A stretch of 64,000 bases of DNA, taken from the NCBI RefSeq assembly GCF_011039275.1, contig NZ_JAAKGB010000001.1:1116001-1180000 (forward strand), written 5' to 3'. Source of the DNA: Streptococcus hyointestinalis (lineage in GTDB: Bacteria > Bacillota > Bacilli > Lactobacillales > Streptococcaceae). The notes under the pieces were generated by a model. The model was not told the origin of the DNA. It did not search any database and saw only the letters and a list, made by a program, of their open reading frames with translations. Positions within the stretch are counted from its first letter, which is position 1, and the number at the start of each line of letters is the position of its first letter. Shown here piece after piece: positions 19,684-28,756 of the stretch. The translations under genes and the position numbers were made by a program.

Positions 19684-21159
19684 TTAGTTGGCATTTAGTG
19701 TGGCATTGATGGCTGCCTTGGCTTTATCAATGCTGTCTTGGTTGAGTTGCATCATGTAGAGACTGGCTGATGGCATGGCATAAGAGGGCAATTCCCCTGT
19801 TGAGCCTGTTCCTGTCACAGCTTGTGAAGTCACGGTGAACTTGTCATTTGAGGACAACTGGGAGTTGGCGATTTCCATGATGTCAGACAGTGGCATATTG
19901 GTCTGGATAGAGTCTTGTAAGTTAGAGACAATGGTTGATAGCTTGGTTAGTGAGTTGAGAGAGACTAACTTATTGACAATGGCGGAGATGACTTTTTCTT
20001 GGTTCTTACCACGGTCATTGTCCCCATTTTCTAGCGAATAGCGCTCACGAACAAAGGCGAGTGCTCCAGCAGAGTCCAGAGTGACATTGCCCACTTCAAA
20101 ACTGTAGTTTTTATTGGTGTAAGAGGTAAAGGCTTGGTCGTTGTAGACCGTAATGCCACCAATAGCGTCAATCAACTTCAGGAAGGAGGTGAAATTGAGG
20201 CGGACATAGTAGTCAATGGTAATGCCGTAGAGATTTTCCAAAGTCTTACGAGAGGTGTCAACGCCGTAGATATCAGCGTGGGTCAGCTTGTCGTACTGGT
20301 TGTTACCGCCGTCTGGGATTTGCACATAGCTGTCTCGTGGCGTCGTCGTCAGTAAAATCTTGTGGGTCTTGAGATTGACCGTCATGATGATATTGACATC
20401 CGAGCGAGACACGGTGCTGATAGAACCGTAGGTATCAATCCCTGACACGTAGATGTTAAAGCTGTCTTTATTGGCAGACGTTGTGGTAGACTTAGTCGCT
20501 TTTTTAATCTTGTATGTGTAGAGGGTTTTAAGATTAGAGCTAAAGTCCTTGTTCTGCAGCTCGAGGAGACTCGAGTAGGCGCTGTTTAAGACCATGGCTT
20601 GAGAGCTACCATCCATAAGGTTGGTATAAGCTTTTTGATAAGAGTCCACTTCTGTCGTCTTGAGGCTGACACCCTTGTCTGACTTGACCTTATCGAGAAG
20701 CGCTGTGATGTTTTCTGAATCACTAGAGGTTGGTGCGTCAACCGTCGTCACTTGGTCAATGGAGGTGATAGAGCTGTCCTTTGGCACCACCACACTCATC
20801 TCCACTTCCGAGTAAAAAGTGGACTTGTTTAGGCTCTCTCCGAGGTTAATGGCAGAGCGAAAAGCAAACAGAATCGCACAGGTGACTACTGAAAACAGTG
20901 CTAGAAGTGTGGTCGTCGTCTTTGGCGCGCGCCTTAAGAGCAACAAGATCAAACTCACCACCAAAACCGCTAACAAGACAACCGTCAACAAGACGTTGAC
21001 ATAGCGAAAGGCCAAGAAATTGTAGCTGTACATGGTGTAAATGTCGTATAAATATAAAATTAAGTAGATTGCAAACAGCACATAATTGATAATCAATAAT
21101 GTATAATTAGAGTTTTTATTCTCTCGTCTATTGCGACGACTCCGACTAGAACGAGTCAT
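19684..21159 (-). CDS. cpsA: LytR-CpsA-Psr family protein (CpsA/Wzg)
   Basis: Membrane-anchored phosphotransferase thought to attach capsule to peptidoglycan and to influence transcription. The 491-residue protein has a basic cytoplasmic N-terminus, three membrane segments (about residues 20-110), an accessory domain and the LCP catalytic domain with DVNIIMTVNLKT, TTPRDSYV and a VRERY motif. It is the first gene of the operon, with AAGGAG before its ATG and a promoter 35-65 bases upstream. Confidence 0.94.
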   Translation of the reverse strand: MTRSSRSRRNRRENKNSNYTLLIINYVLFAIYLILYLYDIYTMYSYNFLAFRYVNVLLTVVLLAVLVVSLILLLLRRAPKTTTTLLALFSVVTCAILFAFRSAINLGESLNKSTFYSEVEMSVVVPKDSSITSIDQVTTVDAPTSSDSENITALLDKVKSDKGVSLKTTEVDSYQKAYTNLMDGSSQAMVLNSAYSSLLELQNKDFSSNLKTLYTYKIKKATKSTTTSANKDSFNIYVSGIDTYGSISTVSRSDVNIIMTVNLKTHKILLTTTPRDSYVQIPDGGNNQYDKLTHADIYGVDTSRKTLENLYGITIDYYVRLNFTSFLKLIDAIGGITVYNDQAFTSYTNKNYSFEVGNVTLDSAGALAFVRERYSLENGDNDRGKNQEKVISAIVNKLVSLNSLTKLSTIVSNLQDSIQTNMPLSDIMEIANSQLSSNDKFTVTSQAVTGTGSTGELPSYAMPSASLYMMQLNQDSIDKAKAAINATLNAN

Positions 21160-21193
21160 GGAAACTCCTTTTTATTAAAAGATATTACGCTTT

Positions 21194-21223
21194 ATTCTAC
21201 TCCTTTTAAGTGTACAATGTCAA
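21194..21223 (-). promoter_or_regulatory. Polysaccharide operon promoter
   Basis: Perfect -35 TTGACA (21218-21223), 18-base spacer and -10 TAGAAT (21194-21199) on the minus strand, 35 bases before cpsA. No other strong promoter is evident between cpsA and ugd, so the 13-kb cluster is probably one transcript. Confidence 0.7.
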
Positions 21224-21373
21224 TACAAACCCTTTATTTTACGCATTTTTAGGCGTTTTCTAATATTCTATATTTTTGTGCTTTTACCATATTTTTGTCT
21301 TAAAATAGCATAGCATTCTTTAAAAAGAGGATATTTTAAACAAGTACATTTCAACAGTTTTATCTTTTTTATA

Positions 21374-21405
21374 CAAAAAAAATACACCATTTTTAATGGT
21401 GTATT
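21374..21405 (-). terminator. Hairpin with T tract in the cpsA-ABC gap
   Basis: Perfect 10-bp stem AATACACCAT/ATGGTGTATT with a 5-base loop and seven Ts on the minus strand. With the hairpin at 21504-21540 it isolates the capsule promoter from upstream transcription. The rest of the 390-base gap shows no gene. Confidence 0.7.
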
Positions 21406-21503
21406 ATAATGATGTTTTATGTATATTTAGTTTATTATTTTGGCGATACGGACTTTAACACTCACTAGTGAACGCTTAAAATGAGTTGTTTAAGGGGGAG
21501 ATG

Positions 21504-21540
21504 AAAAAAGTGAAGTTTCTCGTACAAAAACTTCACTTTT
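21504..21540. terminator. Terminator of the ABC exporter operon
   Basis: AAAAAAGTGAAGTTT pairs with AAACTTCACTTTT around a loop, 13 bases after the stop codon of the last exporter gene. A and T tracts on both sides make it bidirectional. Confidence 0.85.
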
Positions 21541-21552
21541 AACTTATCACTC

Positions 21553-23313
21553 CTAATCCCCACGCACATACCATTTCGCCTGTGATTGCCACATATGATG
21601 ATAGGTAGTATGTTTTAAGAGCTCATTATGTGTTCCTTGAGCAATGACTTGCCCATTTTCTAGCAAGATAATCTTATCTGCTAATGTGGCAGAACCTAAC
21701 CTGTGTGTCACGATAATAGAAGTTTTATCACGAGAGAGAGCGAAAAACTGACGATAGAGGTTAGCTTCTTCGATAGGATCAATAGCGGATGTTGGCTCAT
21801 CTAAAACCACAATCTCCCTATCTCTATAGTAAGATCTAGCGATAGCCACCTTTTGCCATTGCCCTCCGGATAAATCAATCCCACCAAACTCACGAGAAAG
21901 AATAGTGTCATCTGATAATGCACTTGGTTTTACAAAGTTCGCTTTATCAAGAGCTTGCTCAAAAGATCCGTGCTTGTTTTTATCAGATAGTTCAATATTT
22001 TCTCTTAATGTCATTTTATAGCGATTAAACTCCTGGAAAACAACCGAAAAGTGCTCAAAAATCATATCTGGTGCTGTTTCTTTGGTATCATAACCGTTGA
22101 TGGATACGCTTCCTTTTGTCGGTTGATAAAGTCCCATAATGAGCTTGACTAACGTTGACTTCCCTGAGCCATTAGCTCCTACTAGTGCTACACATTCGCC
22201 TTTTTTAATGGTAATAGTGATATCTTTTAAAGCCTCCTTAGAAGACTGTGGGTATTGAAAGCTAACATTTTTTAAAACAATACTATCATCACTATTTTGA
22301 TCCTTAACAATTGCACAATCAGTAGGTTCAGCTAAATCAAATAAACGGTCTAGATGGATGATTAAACCTGAATGCTCACTGATTCTCCCAAACGTGTAGG
22401 TGACCATTTCATCCATGATGATAAACATAACCTCAATAGATGAGAAAATAGCCCCAAAAGCACCAATAGAAATATCCTTTTTGATTAAGGAAACAAACAG
22501 CATTATGAGTAAAACGATGTATCCTATCAAGCTGACAAGGCTTAATAACAAGGAGAGAATAAAGCGCTTTTTATTGTTTTGAGAAGTCGTTGCATTGATA
22601 GCAACTAAACTATCTCGAAGTTGCTTGTAGAAAAAGTGCCAAGCGCCCATAATTTTCGTTTCTTTGACATAGCGAGTATTGGTCAACGTCTTTTCATACG
22701 CCAAAGACCGTCGTTTCATTAAAGCTATCTCGTCTTCTAACTCATATGAAAACTTAGCTTTGACAAATTGCCCAATGAGTACAGGTACAAAAACGAACAA
22801 GACACTTAAAATTAAATTGGATTGATTAGCATACAAATAAAGGGACATGAAGATAAAATAAGGAACGTAAAAGCCAACAACAGACAGCGTTGCTTGGGTC
22901 AACTCACAGGCACTTTGAATGCTATCTCTAGCTTTTTGGATAGCATCTAAACGCTCAGAATACTCGTAGTCAATCGCTTCTAACTGGCTCACTTTTTGCT
23001 GAATGGCTATTGATAGCTTACCTGCAACTTTATCTGAAATATAAGGAATCAAGTAATTTGTAACACCATTTAAAAGCTGACTTATTAAACCGCTTCCAAA
23101 AACAGCTAAAACACATACAAAAACAGTTGTCGGCTCTCCTCCACGAATAGACTTCGCTAAAGCATCAAATAAGTGTTGTGTCATTAAGACTACAAAAACA
23201 AAGGAAGCGCTATGAAAAACCTCTAAAATGAAGTAAGTCAACCACAGTAACTTCTCTTGAGACAAGACCAGTCGATAAGTCTTTATTATCCTTTTTATAT
23301 TGCTAACTTTCAT
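21553..23313 (-). CDS. ABC exporter half-transporter (membrane + ATPase), second of a pair
   Basis: A 586-residue half-transporter with an N-terminal six-helix membrane domain and a C-terminal nucleotide-binding domain. It shows Walker A GANGSGKSTL, signature DLSGGQWQKVAIAR, Walker B REIVVLDEPTSA and the H-loop VTHRLGS. The SGGQWQ form of the signature is common in exporters of modified peptides and lantibiotics. No C39 peptidase domain is present. The gene starts one base after its partner ends, so the products probably form a heterodimer. The substrate is unknown. Confidence 0.85.
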   Translation of the reverse strand: MKVSNIKRIIKTYRLVLSQEKLLWLTYFILEVFHSASFVFVVLMTQHLFDALAKSIRGGEPTTVFVCVLAVFGSGLISQLLNGVTNYLIPYISDKVAGKLSIAIQQKVSQLEAIDYEYSERLDAIQKARDSIQSACELTQATLSVVGFYVPYFIFMSLYLYANQSNLILSVLFVFVPVLIGQFVKAKFSYELEDEIALMKRRSLAYEKTLTNTRYVKETKIMGAWHFFYKQLRDSLVAINATTSQNNKKRFILSLLLSLVSLIGYIVLLIMLFVSLIKKDISIGAFGAIFSSIEVMFIIMDEMVTYTFGRISEHSGLIIHLDRLFDLAEPTDCAIVKDQNSDDSIVLKNVSFQYPQSSKEALKDITITIKKGECVALVGANGSGKSTLVKLIMGLYQPTKGSVSINGYDTKETAPDMIFEHFSVVFQEFNRYKMTLRENIELSDKNKHGSFEQALDKANFVKPSALSDDTILSREFGGIDLSGGQWQKVAIARSYYRDREIVVLDEPTSAIDPIEEANLYRQFFALSRDKTSIIVTHRLGSATLADKIILLENGQVIAQGTHNELLKHTTYHHMWQSQAKWYVRGD

Positions 23314-25095
23314 TTATTTGTACCACCCTCTCTGCTCGGTAAACATTCTATGATATAGACCATCAAGTGCCATCAACTCATCATGACTACCAGCCTCAAT
23401 CACCCTTCCACCATCGATAACATAGATAATATCAGCCAGCTTAGTTGAGCCCAAACGATGGCTGATAAAGATTGTTGTATGCCCTTTGTTAAGCTTGTCA
23501 AACTGTTCATACATCTCATTTTCTATCAAGGGATCCAAGGCAGAGGTCGGCTCATCTAAAATCTGCACTTGTCTGTTCAATGCTATCGAACGAGCTATAG
23601 CTAATTTTTGCCATTGTCCTCCAGATAAATCAACCCCATCTTCATTCAATTTTGACACTTCAGTCTTTAACCCTTGAGGCAAAGAATCTACAAAATCGTT
23701 TAGTTTCAGTAAAGACAGAATTTCTTGAAAATGATTATTATCATAGGCTTTGCCAAAATACACATTATTTTCTACAGATGTTGGGTAACGTGCAAAATCT
23801 TGAAACACAACAGAGAAGATAGCTTGTCTTTGTTCCGGTGAGAATTGTCGATAGGAGATACCATTATATAAAATCTCTCCCTCGTAATCATCATACAAAC
23901 CAGTCAACAATTTTGTGATAGTGGTCTTTCCTGAGCCGTTTTTACCGACAAATGAATAGTGCATTCCTTTTTTGATGGTAAACGTTAAATTGTTGAGAAT
24001 ATCAGTCTCTGTATCAGGATATCTAAAAGTAACCTGCTTAAATGCTAAGCTCTCAAAAGGCGGGATGGTTACTGCTGGTATTGCTTTTTGTTCTTGGCAT
24101 TTTGTTAGAGATTCTACTGTGTGAAGTTCTTTCATATATTCTAAATCTTGCGCTAATTGGTCCATTGTTGCTGTCAATTGCCAAGAAATAACTTGAACCA
24201 AGCCAGAAATCGCATTGACCAGTGAGATGTATAATCCAATGCTCATTTTTCCATCCAGAACTGGAAAAGCTAATATGCCAGATATTAAAGCAGATAAGAT
24301 TAAGACAAGGACTCCGCTGATTTTCATTTTAAAAAACCAGTCTAGCTGCACCTTATTGCGTTGTCGTCTGACAGTTTCATAACTCTTGAAGAATTTAGAA
24401 ATAATTTCGTCTGTATACCCAAAAATCTTTCTTTCAAAAACAAACTCCCGACTTAAATTCACATCCTCAAAGTAAGTGCTCTTTCTCTCCTCTGTAGCAG
24501 TGTCTTTTTTTGCTTGATAATTTGCCTGCCCACTGATAATAGAGAGCTTAAATAATACAAGAGCTAACACCAAGATCAATAAAGCCGCCCACCAAGCTTG
24601 TCTTAAAATAATGAGAAGCACCCCGCCAACCTGAAGAATAAGCTGGAAAAGCTGTAACACATTGAAATACTGATTCGTGACCTGACTCTCTGCATCCTTC
24701 AACAGTCTATAAAACAAACTTTGACTTGTCTCATTTTCAAAATACTTCAGTGGTAGTTGAGAAATAGTCTTGACTAAAGGCAATTTATAATGTGTTCTCG
24801 CTTTATTTTCAAAAGACCATTTTACATAATCTTGTACAGACGGAAGTAAGCGCTTTAAAACTAGTGTACATGCGAGTAGAAAGAAATCAATTAGGACATG
24901 GTTTAAAGTCATTGTGTGCGAAATGTACTGCATCACGCTATCAATGAGTCCAGCCATAATAAGAATCTCAAGAGACGGTAGAATACCATTGATGAGTGCT
25001 ATAAAAAGTGACAAAATAAATAGCACTTTCGAATGACGATATGATAGCTGTATTATCTTGTATAAATTACTGATAGAATAGGTGTTCTTGTTCAT
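23314..25095 (-). CDS. ABC exporter half-transporter (membrane + ATPase), first of a pair
   Basis: A 593-residue half-transporter with an N-terminal exporter membrane domain and a C-terminal ATPase. Visible motifs are Walker A GKNGSGKTTI, DLSGGQWQKLAIAR, Walker B LDEPTSALDP and SHRLGS. Both catalytic sites of the pair look intact. An AAGGAG site precedes the ATG and an extended -10 promoter lies about 30 bases upstream. No short precursor-peptide gene or modification enzyme is evident next to it, so peptide export is only a possibility; lipid, drug or signal export are alternatives. Confidence 0.85.
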   Translation of the reverse strand: MNKNTYSISNLYKIIQLSYRHSKVLFILSLFIALINGILPSLEILIMAGLIDSVMQYISHTMTLNHVLIDFFLLACTLVLKRLLPSVQDYVKWSFENKARTHYKLPLVKTISQLPLKYFENETSQSLFYRLLKDAESQVTNQYFNVLQLFQLILQVGGVLLIILRQAWWAALLILVLALVLFKLSIISGQANYQAKKDTATEERKSTYFEDVNLSREFVFERKIFGYTDEIISKFFKSYETVRRQRNKVQLDWFFKMKISGVLVLILSALISGILAFPVLDGKMSIGLYISLVNAISGLVQVISWQLTATMDQLAQDLEYMKELHTVESLTKCQEQKAIPAVTIPPFESLAFKQVTFRYPDTETDILNNLTFTIKKGMHYSFVGKNGSGKTTITKLLTGLYDDYEGEILYNGISYRQFSPEQRQAIFSVVFQDFARYPTSVENNVYFGKAYDNNHFQEILSLLKLNDFVDSLPQGLKTEVSKLNEDGVDLSGGQWQKLAIARSIALNRQVQILDEPTSALDPLIENEMYEQFDKLNKGHTTIFISHRLGSTKLADIIYVIDGGRVIEAGSHDELMALDGLYHRMFTEQRGWYK

Positions 25096-25126
25096 AGTAT
25101 AGTAACTCCTTACTTACCTCACTGTC

Positions 25127-25155
25127 ATTATATCACAGATACAGATGTTTTAACG
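25127..25155 (-). promoter_or_regulatory. Promoter of the ABC exporter pair
   Basis: Extended -10 TGATATAAT on the minus strand (hexamer 25127-25132) with a weak -35 near 25150-25155. Confidence 0.5.
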
Positions 25156-25186
25156 GTATTATTATACAACTATTGATTATGTTAAC

Positions 25187-25214
25187 AAAAAAAAAGAGAT
25201 TCTAAAGAATCTCT
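25187..25214 (-). terminator. Terminator of the SH3-like surface protein gene
   Basis: Perfect 9-bp stem AGAGATTCT/AGAATCTCT with a 2-base loop and a run of nine Ts on the minus strand, directly after the stop codon at 25224. Confidence 0.85.
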
Positions 25215-25223
25215 CTCCTCTCA

Positions 25224-25811
25224 TTAATAACCGACATCTGAGTAAGCAATGTAAAAGCGGACTTCTTGGTCACGATTTCTTTGAACGAAACTGTACCACC
25301 ATTCACCATTTTCGTACATGTACTTGTCCCACTCGATATCTGCTTGAGGCTGAACATAGGCAACACCGCTACTCTTATCAGGTGAAGCATAGACAGGTGT
25401 GTCTTTTAACAACTCCAAAGTACCTGAAGTGACTATTGCATAACCTCCTCCTGGGACCTCAGACTCAGAAGTTGTTGTGCTATCTTGAGTGGCGTTGGCA
25501 TTTTGACTTGGTTGCGTTGGTGTTTGAGCTGGCGCTGTAGTTGTCGCACTAGAGGCTGAGCTAGCTACACTACTTGCGGCTTCAGTGCTTGAGTCTGCTT
25601 GCGAAGCACTAGAAGAGCTACTTGATTTCTTGGAAGAGCTCTTGCTCTTTTTCGTGCTACTTGTTGACGTCTTGCTCGTCTGCGACGCTTTCGTGTAAAA
25701 GCCGCTTTTATCGACTTTATTGCTGCCACAGCCTTTTAAAAGCACAAAGGCAAGCAAGAGAACCAACAGGGCTATTATCAGACCTGTAACGATTTTGAGT
25801 GTTTTTTTCAT
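25224..25811 (-). CDS. Surface-anchored protein with Ser/Thr-rich linker and SH3b-like domain
   Basis: A 195-residue protein in three parts. The first is a hydrophobic N-terminus ending VLLKGCGSN, which resembles a lipobox but has Lys before Gly-Cys and may simply be a membrane anchor. The second is a Ser/Thr/Lys-rich low-complexity linker of roughly residues 40-120. The third is a C-terminal bacterial SH3-like module (about 130-195) with aromatic residues ENGEWWYSF, of the kind that binds peptidoglycan. It is monocistronic with its own terminator. A wall-binding role is inferred; no catalytic domain is visible. Confidence 0.7.
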   Translation of the reverse strand: MKKTLKIVTGLIIALLVLLLAFVLLKGCGSNKVDKSGFYTKASQTSKTSTSSTKKSKSSSKKSSSSSSASQADSSTEAASSVASSASSATTTAPAQTPTQPSQNANATQDSTTTSESEVPGGGYAIVTSGTLELLKDTPVYASPDKSSGVAYVQPQADIEWDKYMYENGEWWYSFVQRNRDQEVRFYIAYSDVGY

Positions 25812-26206
25812 GAGTTACTCCTTGTATCTTTTTCTTTGTTCGAACATCTTTATTATACCATAGATATTTCAAAATGGTTTAAAAAGTTACAAATTTATTT
25901 CATTTTTTACGAAATGTTTCTGGTTACTCCTTTTTTGTAATCAAATAGTGTCAAAATAGCGTTTATGCACTTCAAACCCCTTACACATACCTACACTTTC
26001 ATTCTCCTATTACTCGTCTTGATACATTTATTTTACGTCAAAAAGCGGTCCTCTACCCTTACAAACCAAACCTTTAACCTTACAACATTGTAAGATTAGC
26101 TAAATATATTTATACTATATCACAAAAAACAGCTCAAGCTGCCATTATTTCCTAAATGGTAGCTTTTCCGTCCCAAACGGTATGTTTGAATGATACATTT
26201 TCCATA
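25812..26206. other. Intergenic stretch without a gene
   Basis: About 395 AT-rich bases with no convincing ORF. An imperfect inverted repeat of 11-base arms (26136-26146 and 26155-26165, one G-T pair) followed by TTTT on the plus strand could be a terminator, but no plus-strand gene precedes it. Confidence 0.5.
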
Positions 26207-26238
26207 AAAAAAACGAAAGCACATAGTACTGTGCTTTC
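26207..26238 (-). terminator. Terminator after the 26317 gene
   Basis: Perfect 9-bp stem GAAAGCACA/TGTGCTTTC with a T tract on the minus strand. It marks the end of the chromosomal gene pair at 26317-27211. Confidence 0.75.
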
Positions 26239-26316
26239 ATCTTTATTAATATTTTTACTCTTTTCGGCTAGCTAAACTATCGAGAAATCCAATGCTACGA
26301 GGATGATAAAGCCAAA

Positions 26317-26805
26317 TTAAGAGTTAGTTGGATACTCTGAAACATTAGCCATCAACCCACCAGCTAGAAAGCATCGTTCATCTTTAAAATCAGAAAAATA
26401 GATGTCGCTAATGTAGTTATACAGTTTATCAACTGGTCTTTTAAACCAATCTTCATAAACTTTGTTCATTTCATAAACCAATAGTGGATGAGCATTATTA
26501 TGGGTATATCCCTTAAACGTTATCGAAATAGCATTTCTAAAACCTATTACTTTACTATCAAAAAAAGCGTTTAATCTATGACTATAGTTTTCAAAATCAC
26601 TTAAACGAATGTAAGGTAATAACTTGAATACTTCCTTTTTAGAAAGCGGCTGACTATGCTCAAAAACAATAACTCCAGTGACTCCGAACTCCTGATAGGA
26701 TAGCTCAGAAGTCAATAAGTTACAGGTCAAATAGCCAAAGTTCTCACCGCCACAGTTTATGATAAACTTAAACTTCGAAAGATAACCTTCTGTCCATACT
26801 TCCAT
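26317..26805 (-). CDS. Hypothetical protein
   Basis: A protein of about 162 residues that I do not recognise. It is neutral, without membrane segments or signal peptide. Visible features are an N-terminal FKFIINCGGENFGYL strand-rich piece and a C-terminal part rich in Tyr and Phe. Two ATGs lie at 26808 and 26805; the second has better spacing from GGAGG. It starts 25 bases after the HIT remnant and was probably cotranscribed with it. Confidence 0.55.
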   Translation of the reverse strand: MEVWTEGYLSKFKFIINCGGENFGYLTCNLLTSELSYQEFGVTGVIVFEHSQPLSKKEVFKLLPYIRLSDFENYSHRLNAFFDSKVIGFRNAISITFKGYTHNNAHPLLVYEMNKVYEDWFKRPVDKLYNYISDIYFSDFKDERCFLAGGLMANVSEYPTNS

Positions 26806-26830
26806 CATCTGACCTCCGTCGATTGCTCAT

Positions 26831-27211
26831 TTAAAACTTTGAACCATTTAACACAGTCTCGCCACTCCCTTTGAAAGATAAATAACTTCTCTTATCAGGT
26901 ATTACGCCTCTACCCCCTCCAACTGGATCTGTAACATCGCCTTTAAATCTAGAAGTGATATGGATATGACAGCGATTAATAGTTTGATCGGCCGCCTCGC
27001 CACAGTTTGTTCCGATGTTATACCCATCTGGGGCATATAATTCATCTAACATTTTTCTAATTTCTGTGATAGATATAGCTATTTCCTCTATTTCAAGATT
27101 TGTTAATTCAAAAACAATTTGAATATGACGCTTAGGAATTATGATTGTATGACCTTGGCTAAGCAGAAATTTATCAAAAAATGCTCTAACATGAGTTTTT
27201 TCAACTATTAA
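26831..27211 (-). pseudogene. HIT-family protein, 5' end missing
   Basis: The open frame carries most of a histidine-triad nucleotide hydrolase: HVRAFFDKFLLSQGHTIIIPKRHI, then RCHIHITSRFKGDV and a C-terminal GGGRGVIPDK. The usual first 20 or so residues are absent. A TAG stop lies at 27212-27214 and no ATG, GTG or TTG precedes the conserved region; the first ATG (27050) would leave only 73 residues. In the triad, the position usually occupied by the first His is Arg (NRCHIH). It is best read as an inactive, truncated gene at the edge of the accessory region. Confidence 0.7.
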
Positions 27212-27251
27212 CTAACCTTGTACCTTTTTCTTTGACTAGTAAACTGACCAT

Positions 27252-27330
27252 CTTCCACATACGCTGAAAACTTCCTTCTATACTAATAGACGAAAGGAAG
27301 GAAAAGTAATATTAGAATAATGCTGTGGAC
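27252..27330. repeat. 79-bp repeat, copy 1
   Basis: The ends are inverted (TTCCACA at 27253-27259, TGTGGA at 27324-27329). The middle holds an imperfect hairpin, CTTCCTTCTA...TAGACGAAAG, and AATAATGCTGTGG closes the unit. A second copy of identical length lies at 28757-28835 in the same orientation. The size and terminal inversions resemble a small non-autonomous insertion sequence or MITE. Confidence 0.65.
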
Positions 27331-27334
27331 GAAA

Positions 27335-28504
27335 CTATTTGGCGAGTAAAGTTTTTAGTTCAATGATCAACGTCGCCTTTATAGAACTAAAATTCTTACT
27401 CTTAACTACTTTCTCACGATTTCTGATTTTTGATTTAGTATTATAAAAATCTAATTCATCCTGAGTGAAGAAATCTAATTCACTGTATCGACGTACAGGT
27501 ATATAATTTTTATCATAATAAACTAGCATTTTAATCGGATTAGCTCGTAGTACATCCGCCAATCCAGAATCTGCAGTTGCAAAATAATGGAGATACACAG
27601 CTTCTTTATGTTCTATACAATCAGACAAAAAACTTTGCTCTAATAGTCTTATATGAAAAATATCCCATACTGTATTTTGTATTTTATCTTCTAAACGCTT
27701 AGCTCCAACCTGCAACTTTTTAAATATTTTTTGAACTGAACTGTCATTTTTCAAAAATAATATCAGTAAAGACATCTCTAATTCTAAAAATACACATAAA
27801 TCCTCCAAACAATAACGTTTAAACCTAACTATCTTTTCTTCAGTTGAAAGATTTTTTGTATTTTTTAAAATAAATGCTTTCAATACATAGCAACATACTA
27901 CCTCATACTGTTGTATCACTTTGTTATTGTTTAGGTAAGTTTCTGCATTATCCCATATTTCTGTCATCCAAATATATTTATCTGGCTCTAAAGTCTGACT
28001 TGAATTTGATTGAAATTCTTCAAAATCAATACTATCAAAATAAACATAACTTTCAATCATTTTAGCTAACAACTTCGAATCTATCGGAGTAGTGTATCTT
28101 TCCATTAATGCGGTAGAAATATTATTCGCTAAACGTGTTGTCTTTATTTCATGTAAAAATTTAATCAGATTTTCCCTATCTGGAACATTCCTTCCCCTAT
28201 ACAAATCGTTTATATAAGTAAACATATTCAGATCATAGTTAACAATTTTAGCAACAGGTAACACATTGTCCCTATTATTCAAGGTATTTTCATCAATAAC
28301 CCAAATTTTTTGATAATCTCCTAGACCAACCAAATTAAACTTTCCATAACTTATTGATTTCCCTATATTGCTAAAATTTGACTTTTCTTCATCAAATAGA
28401 AAAACTCTACACTTATCTAGTTTCCACCTATCGAAAACTTCCATTTTCTGTATAGTGGTTTCACAATTAATCATCTCTTGAATAAAAGGATACAGTTTAA
28501 ACAT
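27335..28504 (-). CDS. Orphan protein of unknown function
   Basis: A 389-codon, strongly AT-rich gene whose product I do not recognise. There is no signal peptide or clear membrane segment. The protein is rich in Asn, Lys, Asp and Tyr, with a helical middle part containing several Cys (VVCCYVLKAF, RYCLEDLCVFLEL) and no obvious catalytic motif. The ATG at 28504 is ten bases after GGAGG; another ATG two codons upstream is closer to the site than usual. It stands alone between two copies of a 79-bp repeat, and its composition differs from the capsule and core genes, so recent transfer is likely. Confidence 0.6.
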   Translation of the reverse strand: MFKLYPFIQEMINCETTIQKMEVFDRWKLDKCRVFLFDEEKSNFSNIGKSISYGKFNLVGLGDYQKIWVIDENTLNNRDNVLPVAKIVNYDLNMFTYINDLYRGRNVPDRENLIKFLHEIKTTRLANNISTALMERYTTPIDSKLLAKMIESYVYFDSIDFEEFQSNSSQTLEPDKYIWMTEIWDNAETYLNNNKVIQQYEVVCCYVLKAFILKNTKNLSTEEKIVRFKRYCLEDLCVFLELEMSLLILFLKNDSSVQKIFKKLQVGAKRLEDKIQNTVWDIFHIRLLEQSFLSDCIEHKEAVYLHYFATADSGLADVLRANPIKMLVYYDKNYIPVRRYSELDFFTQDELDFYNTKSKIRNREKVVKSKNFSSIKATLIIELKTLLAK

Positions 28505-28756
28505 AATCATCTAACCTCCAGCAAATACTTAATTATCCTGTTCATATCGGATAACTTCTACCCAGTAATCATACTCGTCATAAATATATAAAATTATATT
28601 AAATAGCTAAAGAAACATTTTCAAAGTTTTTATCAAACTCTTTAACATCACTACGACTAATTGCTTTAACTGAGGCAGTCTCTCTGATACCCCTCCACTC
28701 AACAATCAAAAAAATTTCGTTCAAGGTTTTCTAGGCTCTCACTAACAACCCCACTA

